Source: an uncultured Acidobacteriota bacterium
Lineage (GTDB): Bacteria; Acidobacteriota; Thermoanaerobaculia; Gp7-AA8
Direction of reading: 5' to 3'
Length of the DNA: 7,918 bases
NCBI GenBank assembly: GCA_946887105.1
Contig: CAMPKJ010000232.1
Coordinates: 1-7,918 of the forward strand
The translations under genes were made by a program, and so were the position numbers. The notes below the pieces were generated by a model. That model had not been told where the DNA came from and made no database searches. It saw only the letters and a list, made by a program, of their open reading frames with translations. Shown here in pieces: positions 1-6,107 of this stretch (its first letter is position 1; every line of letters starts with the position of its first letter).

Positions 1-10
1 TCGCGCCTCG

Positions 11-54
11 TGCCACCCTGCCGCCCAGGTCCCTCGCTGACGCTCGGGATGACA
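11..54 (-). repeat. Dispersed intergenic repeat fragment abutting the M23 gene
   Basis: Read on the - strand this stretch begins TGTCATCCCGAGCGTCAGCG and continues with AGGGACCTGGGCGGC. That resembles a repeat type I know from memory in intergenic regions of several high-GC and soil bacteria (core GTCATCCCGAGCG-n-AGCGAGGGACCT). The core GAGCG-TCA-GCGAG is nearly a mirror repeat. It ends at the ATG of the M23 reading frame, and its left boundary is probably outside the window. Only one copy is visible here, so repeat status rests on recognition and not on a second copy in the window. Confidence 0.5.
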
Positions 55-488
55 TGGTGCTCGTGCCCGTTGTGGGCGTCACCACGGCGGACCTTCGCGA
101 CAACTACATGCAGATGCGCGGCGGCGGCACGCGCCTGCACGGCGCCATCGACATCATGGCGCCGCGCGGGACGCCGGTCATCGCCGCCGTCGACGGCACG
201 ATCCGCAAGCTGTTCACGAGCGCAGCCGGCGGGCTGACGATCTATCAGTTCGATCAGGCCGAGGAGCGCGTTTACTACTACGCGCATCTCGACCGTTACG
301 AGCTCACCATCGCCGAGGGGATGTTCGTGGCGCAGGGCACCGTCATCGGCTACGTCGGTACGACCGGCAACGCGCCGCCGGACGCCCCGCACCTGCATTT
401 TGCGATCGAAGTGCTGCCTCCGACGAAGGAATGGTGGAAGGGGACGCCGGTCAATCCGTATCCCGTGCTGGTCAGTCCGGATTCTTAG
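54..488 (+). CDS. M23-family peptidase domain protein, N-terminus missing or replaced
   Basis: The 144-residue product is a compact M23 (LytM-type, lysostaphin-like) zinc peptidase domain. This family cuts peptide cross-links in peptidoglycan outside the cytoplasm. The zinc and catalytic residues are all present: H29-x-x-x-D33 in LHGAIDI, H78 in YYYAHL, and H113-x-H115 in [18 protein letters not shown] (residues 39-50) and the GYVGTTGNA strand (99-107) are typical of the fold. No signal peptide or anchor is seen, which is odd for a wall enzyme. The frame stays open from position 54 back to base 3 (reading through SLADARDD), so the true start may lie upstream. Those upstream bases look like a dispersed repeat, so the 5' end may instead have been truncated or rewritten by that element. 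ATG 54 has only a weak GGGA upstream. The domain assignment is firm; the start and whether the gene is functional are not. Confidence 0.8.
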   Translation: MVLVPVVGVTTADLRDNYMQMRGGGTRLHGAIDIMAPRGTPVIAAVDGTIRKLFTSAAGGLTIYQFDQAEERVYYYAHLDRYELTIAEGMFVAQGTVIGYVGTTGNAPPDAPHLHFAIEVLPPTKEWWKGTPVNPYPVLVSPDS

Positions 489-545
489 CGCACCGGTGCC
501 TGCCGTGTGTACGCAAATTGCTCGCTGTCGCTTTCGGCAAAACCA

Positions 546-551
546 TAGAAT
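546..551 (+). promoter_or_regulatory. Possible -10 element (TAGAAT) for the M3 peptidase gene
   Basis: TAGAAT matches the TATAAT consensus at 5 of 6 bases and lies 11 bases before ATG 563. There is no convincing -35 hexamer at 16-18 bases; TTGCTC at 518-523 is 22 bases away. Transcription would begin around 558, leaving a leader of about five bases. This fits the lack of any Shine-Dalgarno sequence before ATG 563. The call is weak and based on pattern only. The rest of the gap (489-562) holds a 10-base palindrome, GCACCGGTGC at 490-499, and nothing else I can identify. Confidence 0.25.
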
Positions 552-562
552 GGCGCTCCGAT

Positions 563-2512
563 ATGACCATTGAAACCGTTCCGCAGCTCGATGCTGCCGA
601 GCGAGCCGCCATCCCAATCCTCGATGCCGATCAGGTTTCCCGCGCGTCCGAGGATGCATTGGCGCGCGCGCGGCAGTACCTCTCCCGAATCGAATCGCTT
701 TCTCTCGATGATGCGAATGTCGAGCAGGTGCTCGATGCGTGGGATGACGCCAACGTCATCCTCGAAGACGCATTCGGGCCGATCTCGCTCCTCAACAGCG
801 TTCATCCGGACAAGACCGTGCGCGATGCGTGTGACGTCGCGCTGGTGCAGGAATCGATCTTCCTGACCGAGGTCTTTCAGAACGAAGCCTTCTATCGCCG
901 TGTGGAGCGCGTGCAGCCGCACTCGATCGCGTCGCGCGAATTGCGCAAGCATTTGCTCGAGGCATTCGAGGACAGCGGCGTCTCGCTTCCGGCGGAGAAG
1001 CGCGACCGCTTCAAGGAAATCTCCGAGCGCCTCACCGAGCTCGGACAGGAATTCGCCAAGAACATCCGCGAGAACGACACCCACCTCCGCTTCACGCCGG
1101 AGGAGTGCCGCGGATTGCCGCAGTCGTGGCTCGACCGGATGCCGCGCGATGAAGAAGGGAACTACGTGGCCGGATTCGATTATCCGGATTACGTGCCGTT
1201 CCTCATGAACGCGCACGACGAACAGGCGCGGCGGCGTTATTGGACGGCGAACACGCTTCGCGGCACGGCGCGCAACCTCGACGTGATGGATGAGATCGTC
1301 GCGCTGCGCAAAGAGATCGCCGATCTGTACGAAGTGCCGAGCTACGCGTATTACGTGACCAAACGGCGCATGGTCGAAAATCCCGACACCGTGACGCGCT
1401 TCCTCGACGACGTGCGCAATGTCGTCACCGAAGCCGAGCTCCGCGATCTCGGCGAGCTGGCGGCGCTGAAAGGCGAAATGCTCGGAACGCCGGTCGAACA
1501 GACCAACATCGCGCGCTGGGACGTCGCGTATTACCGCGAGCGCATCCGCGAACGGCGCTACGCCATCGACCAGGAAGAGCTGCGCAAATCCTTTCCGACG
1601 CCGCCGACGGTGCGCTGGATGCTCGACATCAGCGAGCGCCTCTATGGACTGCGCTTCGAACAGCGGCAGGTGCCGGTGTGGCACGAGGACGTCCTGTACA
1701 TCGACGTCACGGACGCGGCGAGCGGCGCCTTCATCGGCGGCATTTATCTCGACCTCTATCCGCGCGACGGCAAGTACAAACACGCCGCGGCGTGGCCGGT
1801 GCGTGGCGTGAGCCGCCGCACGGGGCGGAAGCCGATCAGCGTGCTGGTCACGAACTTCAATCGCCAGGGCCTCACGCACGACGAGCTGGAGACGCTGCTG
1901 CACGAGTTCGGACACGTATTGCACGGCGTGCTGTCGGACACGCATTACATCGCCCATGCAGGCACGAGCGTACAGCGCGATTTCGTGGAGGCGCCGTCGC
2001 AGATGTACGAGGAGTGGGCCAGCCGCATGGAGAGCCTGTCGCTGCTGCGCAATCACTGCGGCGACTGTCCGGCCGTCGACGAGTCGCTGGTCGAGCGCCT
2101 GAACAAGGCCAAGAAATACGGCGCGGGCATCGACTACGGACGCCAGCTGCTCTACGCGTCGTTCGACATGGCGCTGTCGAGCGAGAGCCCCGGCCGCGCT
2201 CTCGATGTGTGGGCGCAGATGGAAGGCGCGACGCCGATGGGCTACGTCGAAGGGACGCAGTTCCCCGGCACGTTCGAGCACATCGCGTCGGGCTACGCGG
2301 CGGGCTACTACGGCTACATGTGGGCGAAGGTGATCGCGCTCGATCTCGTGTCCGCGTTCGGCGCCGATCTCATGAACGGCGAGACGGGACGGCGCTTCCG
2401 CGATCTGATCCTGAGCCGCGGCAGCGAAGAGCCGGCGCGCGAGCTGGTGGAGCGGTTCCTCGGAAGACCGGTCGCGAGCGACGCGTTCTTCGAGCACATT
2501 CGAGGCGAGTAG
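563..2512 (+). CDS. M3-family zinc oligopeptidase (thimet oligopeptidase-like)
   Basis: This 649-residue cytoplasmic enzyme should hydrolyse short peptides, as M3A enzymes do (oligopeptidase A, Dcp and thimet oligopeptidase). The zinc site is H447-E-F-G-H451 with third ligand E476 in FVEAPSQ. The 29-residue spacing from H447 to E476 equals that in thimet oligopeptidase. Near the C-terminus, H573, Y578, Y582 and Y585 in HIASGYAAGYYGY reproduce the spacing of the substrate-binding His/Tyr set of that enzyme (600, 605, 609, 612). The N-terminal 200 residues are helical and charged, as in the family. There is no signal peptide. The frame is open back to 431, but that extension overlaps the M23 gene and does not look like M3 sequence. 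ATG 563, beginning MTIETVPQLDAAERAAIP, is therefore preferred despite lacking a Shine-Dalgarno. Length is close to normal for the family. Subfamily and exact substrates cannot be told from sequence, so no symbol is given. Confidence 0.93.
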   Translation: MTIETVPQLDAAERAAIPILDADQVSRASEDALARARQYLSRIESLSLDDANVEQVLDAWDDANVILEDAFGPISLLNSVHPDKTVRDACDVALVQESIFLTEVFQNEAFYRRVERVQPHSIASRELRKHLLEAFEDSGVSLPAEKRDRFKEISERLTELGQEFAKNIRENDTHLRFTPEECRGLPQSWLDRMPRDEEGNYVAGFDYPDYVPFLMNAHDEQARRRYWTANTLRGTARNLDVMDEIVALRKEIADLYEVPSYAYYVTKRRMVENPDTVTRFLDDVRNVVTEAELRDLGELAALKGEMLGTPVEQTNIARWDVAYYRERIRERRYAIDQEELRKSFPTPPTVRWMLDISERLYGLRFEQRQVPVWHEDVLYIDVTDAASGAFIGGIYLDLYPRDGKYKHAAAWPVRGVSRRTGRKPISVLVTNFNRQGLTHDELETLLHEFGHVLHGVLSDTHYIAHAGTSVQRDFVEAPSQMYEEWASRMESLSLLRNHCGDCPAVDESLVERLNKAKKYGAGIDYGRQLLYASFDMALSSESPGRALDVWAQMEGATPMGYVEGTQFPGTFEHIASGYAAGYYGYMWAKVIALDLVSAFGADLMNGETGRRFRDLILSRGSEEPARELVERFLGRPVASDAFFEHIRGE

Positions 2513-2537
2513 TTCGGGGTCGTCACTGTCGGGACGG

Positions 2538-2588
2538 CTCCCCTCATCCGCCTGCGGCACCTTCTCTCCTCAGCGAGGGGAGAAGGCG
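2538..2588 (+). repeat. CCCCTCATCC...GGGGAGAAGG palindromic intergenic repeat
   Basis: The element fills much of the gap between the M3 and phosphatase genes. A 12-pair stem is formed by 2560-2571 and 2575-2586 around an AGC loop, with one G-U pair. A smaller CCGC/GCGG stem lies at 2548-2557. CTCCCCTC at 2538-2545 is also a perfect complement of GAGGGGAG at 2575-2582, so two mutually exclusive folds are possible. The layout (CCCCTCATCC, short hairpin, CACCTTCTC, GGGGAGAAGG) matches a mosaic intergenic repeat type I recall from Rhizobiales and other high-GC bacteria. No T-run follows, so it is not a classical terminator. The purine-rich right arm is the only Shine-Dalgarno-like sequence before the gene at 2601, though its nearest part (AAGG, 2583-2586) sits 14 bases from the start, farther than ideal. 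Confidence 0.7.
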
Positions 2589-2600
2589 ACACGGCATCCG

Positions 2601-5246
2601 ATGATCATTCTTCGTTCTCTTCTCGCTGTCGTTCTCTTTCTGTCGCCGATCCTCGCGCTCGCAGACGAGCTCGTGCCGGCCGGCTCGGCGTGGCGCTATC
2701 TCGACGACGGAACGGATCAGGGCACGGCCTGGCGCGCGCCGGCGTTCGACGACTCATCGTGGGCGGCCGGCGCCGCGGAGCTCGGCTATGGCGACGGCGA
2801 CGAGGCGACCACCGTTTCCTACGGACCGGACGCGAACGACAAGTACGTGACCACGTACTTCCGGCACGCGTTCAACGTCGCCAATCCGGCCGCGTTCACC
2901 AGTCTGGCGCTCTCCACGCTGACTGATGACGGCGCGGTGGTCTATCTGAACGGCGTCGAGGTCTGGCGCGACAACATGCCCGCCGGCGCGATCGGCTATC
3001 GCACCTACGCGCCGGCGGCGCTGGGCACGCCGGAAGAGGCGACGTTCTACGACGCGCCGCTGGCGGCGTCGCTGCTCGTCACCGGACAGAATGTCCTGGC
3101 CGTCGAAGTCCACCAGGCCACCGCGATCAGCAGCGACATCAGTTTCGACCTGCGGCTGGAAGGGTTGACGGACTACGCCGTGACGCGCGGCCCGTATCTG
3201 CAGATGGGAACGCCGGCGAGCGTGATCGTACGCTGGCGGACGAACGGCGCGACGAACAGCCGCGTGCGCTATGGCACCGCCCCCGAGGACCTCAGTGTGA
3301 TCGTCGACGACGCCGCGCTGACGACCGAACATCAGATCGCACTGACGGGTCTGACCCCATCGACGACGTACTACTACTCGGTCGGAACGTCGGCGGAGAC
3401 GCTCGCGGGCGATGCGACGCACACGTTCCTCACCGCACCGCCCGTTGCGACGAGCACACCGACCCGCATCTGGGTCCTCGGCGATTCGGGCGCCGCGAAT
3501 GCGTTCGCCGCGGCCGTGCGCGATGCCTACCTCGCATGGCCCGGCGCGGCGCAGACGAACCTCTGGCTGATGCTCGGCGACAACGCCTACGACCACGGAA
3601 CGGATGCGGAGTACCAGGCGGCCGTGTTCGACATGTATCCGGCCATGCTGCGCCGCTCCGTGCTCTGGCCGACGCTCGGCAATCACGACACCGCGCAGTC
3701 CTCCACCGCGCCGCCGACGCTGCCGTATTTCGCGATGTTCTCGCTGCCGACGGCGGGGGAGGCGGGCGGCGAGGCGTCGGGGACCGAGAAGTACTACTCG
3801 TTCGACTACGGCAACATTCATTTCATCTGTCTCGACTCGATGACCTCCGATCGCTCGACGGCGGGTCCGATGCTGACGTGGCTGGAAAGCGATCTCGCCG
3901 CGACGGCGCAGCAATGGATCATCGCCTTCTGGCATCACCCGCCGTACAGCAAGGGCTCGCACAATTCCGATCTGGAGACCGAGCTGGCCGAGATGCGCAC
4001 GAACGCGTTGCCGATCCTCGAGGAGTACGGCGTCGATCTCGTGCTCAGCGGACATAGCCATTCCTACGAGCGCTCCTACCTGATCGACAGCCACTACGGG
4101 ACGTCGAGCACGTTCATCAGCTCGATGAAGAAGGACGGCGGCAGCGGGCGGCCGGAAGAGACCGGCGCATACAACAAACCGACCGCCGGTCTGGCGCCGC
4201 ACGAAGGCGCGGTGTACGCGGTCGCGGGCAGCAGTTCGAGAATCAGCGGCGGAGCGCTCAATCATCCGGCCATGTTCATCTCGCTCAACTACTACGGCTC
4301 GATGGTGCTGGACGTGAACGGCGGACGGCTCGACGCGCTCTTCCTGCGCGAGAACGGCATCGTCGAGGACAGCTTCACGATCATCAAAGGCCCGCCCGCG
4401 ACCCCGCCGGAAGCGCCGAGCACGCTCTCCGCCAGCGCGGTCTCGACGACGGCCATCCATCTGACGTGGACCGACAACTCCGAGTATGAAGATCGCTTCA
4501 CGCTCGAGCGCTGCACCGGCTCGGCGGCGGCATGCGACGCGACGCCGGCGCTGTACGCGCAGATCGCGCAACCGGACGCGGACGCGACGGCGTACTCCGA
4601 CTCCGGTCTTACGCCGGGCACGGCGTACAGCTATCGGATCCGCGCGGAGAACACGCACGGAAACTCGGCGTACGCGAACACGGCCACGGCCACGACGGCG
4701 CTCGCAACGCCGGGCGGGGTGAGCGCGCAGGCGTTCGGCGGCAGCACGATCCGCATCACCTGGAATCCTGTCGCGGGCGCGAGCAGCTACGAGATCCTGC
4801 GCGCGTCCGCGGGATCGGGTCTGGCGCCGATCGACACCAACGCGACGGCGACGTTCGACGACACCACGGTCACGCCAGGTGCCGCGTATCGCTACGCGGT
4901 GCGTGCGCTGACCGTGGACGCCACATCGCCCGACTCCGCGAGCGATCTCGCCACCGCGGTCGTGTTCACGGACGGCACGCTGTCCGCGGGAACGATCGTG
5001 AAGGGCGTGCATCGTACGGAACGGCGCAACGCCGTGAATGCCGTTCGCGCTTTGGCGGGTCTCGCGCCGTATGGTTTCGACGGCTCGTCGCTCGTCCGCG
5101 CGACGCACGTCACCGAGCTCCGCACGGCTCTCGACGAAGCGATGACGGTCCTCGGATACGCGACCGGCGGTTACACCGGCACGCCGGCTGCCGGGACTCC
5201 GATCGAGGCCGCGCATTTCCGAGAGATCGCCGGCCGCGTTCAATAG
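2601..5246 (+). CDS. Secreted purple-acid-phosphatase-like metallophosphoesterase, multidomain
   Basis: The product has 881 residues. A signal peptide (about 1-22) ends in ILALA before DELVPAG, which supports ATG 2601. Next comes a galactose-binding-like beta-sandwich (about 25-190), with motifs such as DDGAVVYLNGVEVWRDNMPAG. A purple acid phosphatase N-terminal, fibronectin-like domain follows (about 193-280, from TRGPYLQMGTPASVIVRW). The catalytic domain carries all five metal motifs: GDSG 294-297, GDNAY 326-330, GNHD 360-363, WHHPPY around H445/H446, and GHSH 484-487. Two fibronectin type III domains follow (about 604-698 and 704-790). The C-terminal module holds three H-x-x-E motifs: H804/E807, H836/E839 and H872/E875. 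It probably hydrolyses phosphomonoesters or diesters outside the cytoplasm with a two-metal centre; the substrate is unknown. The purple-phosphatase Tyr ligand (Y330) is present. It is far longer than minimal phosphatases of this fold. It sits two bases before the TPR gene and is probably co-translated with it. Confidence 0.9.
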   Translation: MIILRSLLAVVLFLSPILALADELVPAGSAWRYLDDGTDQGTAWRAPAFDDSSWAAGAAELGYGDGDEATTVSYGPDANDKYVTTYFRHAFNVANPAAFTSLALSTLTDDGAVVYLNGVEVWRDNMPAGAIGYRTYAPAALGTPEEATFYDAPLAASLLVTGQNVLAVEVHQATAISSDISFDLRLEGLTDYAVTRGPYLQMGTPASVIVRWRTNGATNSRVRYGTAPEDLSVIVDDAALTTEHQIALTGLTPSTTYYYSVGTSAETLAGDATHTFLTAPPVATSTPTRIWVLGDSGAANAFAAAVRDAYLAWPGAAQTNLWLMLGDNAYDHGTDAEYQAAVFDMYPAMLRRSVLWPTLGNHDTAQSSTAPPTLPYFAMFSLPTAGEAGGEASGTEKYYSFDYGNIHFICLDSMTSDRSTAGPMLTWLESDLAATAQQWIIAFWHHPPYSKGSHNSDLETELAEMRTNALPILEEYGVDLVLSGHSHSYERSYLIDSHYGTSSTFISSMKKDGGSGRPEETGAYNKPTAGLAPHEGAVYAVAGSSSRISGGALNHPAMFISLNYYGSMVLDVNGGRLDALFLRENGIVEDSFTIIKGPPATPPEAPSTLSASAVSTTAIHLTWTDNSEYEDRFTLERCTGSAAACDATPALYAQIAQPDADATAYSDSGLTPGTAYSYRIRAENTHGNSAYANTATATTALATPGGVSAQAFGGSTIRITWNPVAGASSYEILRASAGSGLAPIDTNATATFDDTTVTPGAAYRYAVRALTVDATSPDSASDLATAVVFTDGTLSAGTIVKGVHRTERRNAVNAVRALAGLAPYGFDGSSLVRATHVTELRTALDEAMTVLGYATGGYTGTPAAGTPIEAAHFREIAGRVQ

Positions 5247-5248
5247 CC

Positions 5249-6028
5249 ATGCGCCGCTTCCTGCTCGCCGTTCTGCTCGCGTGTCCGCTGTACGCGCACG
5301 ACGCACTGGACGAACAGATCGAGGCGGTGACGCGCGCCATCGCGAACGAGCCGCGTAATCCGATGCTCTACCTGAGACGCGGCGAGCTGCACCGGCTGCA
5401 TCGCAACTGGAAGCAGGCCGAAGGCGATTACGAACGCGCCCGCACGCTCGATCGCGAGCTGTACGCCGTCGACCTCGCGCACGGACGCATGCTGCTCGAC
5501 TCCGGCCGCGTGCGCGAAGCGATCGCCGTGTTGCAGCGATACGTGCAGATCGCGCCGCAGGATGGCGGCGGGCATCTCGCGCTTGCGCGTGCGTCGATGC
5601 GCGCCGGCCGCACATCCGCGGCGATCGCGTCCTTCGAGCGCGCGCTGTCGCCGCGGCCCGATCCGGAAGTCGCGCTCGAGTACGTCGATGCGCTGCTGGC
5701 CGGCAAACGCCGCGATGACGCGTTGCGTTATCTCGACAGCCTCGAGCCGCTGGTCACGTACCGGCTCGCGGCCATCGATCTCGAGCTGCGGGCAGGCAAT
5801 CCCGCCTCCGCCTTGCGCCGCGTCGAAGCCGCCGAAGCCGCGGCCACGCGCAAGGAAGAATGGATGGAGCGGCGCGGCGATATCCTCATGAAGATGGGGC
5901 GCAAAGCGGAGGCGATGGCCGCGTATCGAGCCGCGCTGGACGCACTCGCGACCTTGCCGCCGGAGCGCCGGCGCACGCGCGCGAGGATGGCCATGGAGCG
6001 GCGGCTGCTTTCCATTCTTCGGCCTTGA
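5249..6028 (+). CDS. Exported tetratricopeptide-repeat protein
   Basis: The 259-residue product begins with a short basic and hydrophobic leader, MRRFLLAVLLACPLYA. Cleavage after A16 by signal peptidase I is plausible. LLAC at 9-12 also resembles a lipobox, so a lipoprotein cannot be excluded. The rest is helical hairpins of TPR type: about 38-71 (NPMLYLRRGELHR onward), 72-105 and 106-138, then weaker repeats and a clear last one around 205-236 (WMERRGDILMKMGRKAEAM). TPR proteins act as protein-binding scaffolds, so a likely role is to hold or organise a partner outside the cytoplasm. The start lies two bases after the stop of the phosphatase gene and has no Shine-Dalgarno of its own, so it depends on translational coupling. 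The frame is open far upstream, but that part is a shadow of the phosphatase gene and is Arg-rich without TPR pattern. No enzyme motif is seen. Confidence 0.87.
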   Translation: MRRFLLAVLLACPLYAHDALDEQIEAVTRAIANEPRNPMLYLRRGELHRLHRNWKQAEGDYERARTLDRELYAVDLAHGRMLLDSGRVREAIAVLQRYVQIAPQDGGGHLALARASMRAGRTSAAIASFERALSPRPDPEVALEYVDALLAGKRRDDALRYLDSLEPLVTYRLAAIDLELRAGNPASALRRVEAAEAAATRKEEWMERRGDILMKMGRKAEAMAAYRAALDALATLPPERRRTRARMAMERRLLSILRP

Positions 6029-6030
6029 CG

Positions 6031-6042
6031 CCTCTACGGAGG
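6031..6042 (+). other. Small hairpin with UACG tetraloop after the TPR gene
   Basis: CCTC-TACG-GAGG can form a 4-pair stem closed by a C(UACG)G loop, an unusually stable UNCG tetraloop, two bases after the TPR stop codon. The GAGG arm could instead pair with CCTC at 6044-6047. There is no T-run, so it is not an intrinsic terminator. It could protect or pause at the mRNA end, or be chance. The rest of the gap to 6096 shows only an imperfect GTGGGAA/TTCCCCAC inverted repeat at 6052-6072. Confidence 0.25.
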
Positions 6043-6096
6043 ACCTCGATAGTGGGAACGTCCATTCCCCACGTCGCCATTCGTCAAGACAGTTCG

Positions 6097-6102
6097 AGGA
6101 GG
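6097..6102 (+). promoter_or_regulatory. Strong Shine-Dalgarno deciding the GTG start at 6108
   Basis: AGGAGG, part of AGGAGGT, lies five bases before GTG 6108. It is the only consensus-strength ribosome binding site in the window. It settles the GTG start, which also places a correct lipoprotein signal at the N-terminus. The difference from the other genes suggests this gene is translated independently and well. Confidence 0.8.
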
Positions 6103-6107
6103 TCTCT

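Noticed and set aside
431..562. N-terminal extension of the M3 gene
   Set aside because: It would overlap the M23 gene, and its translation does not resemble M3 N-termini. ATG 563 gives a normal start.
485..2560. 691-residue open frame on the - strand opposite the M3 gene
   Set aside because: It is an antisense shadow produced by high-GC codon bias. The product is Arg/His/Val-rich with no domain, while the + strand has an unmistakable M3 enzyme.
1678..2604. 308-residue + strand frame overlapping the end of the M3 gene
   Set aside because: It is Arg/His-rich shadow translation with no domain. It overlaps the M3 catalytic region in another frame.
4532..5248. Upstream extension of the TPR frame inside the phosphatase gene
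   Set aside because: It is Arg-rich out-of-frame translation. A clear export signal begins at ATG 5249.
2754..5615. 953-residue open frame on the - strand opposite the phosphatase and TPR genes
   Set aside because: It crosses two well-supported + genes, and its translation is Arg-rich and low in pattern. Length alone is not evidence at this GC content.
6055..6085. ECF-sigma type promoter (GGAAC at 6055, CGTC at 6082 or 6072)
   Set aside because: Spacers of 22 or 12 bases do not fit the usual 16-17.
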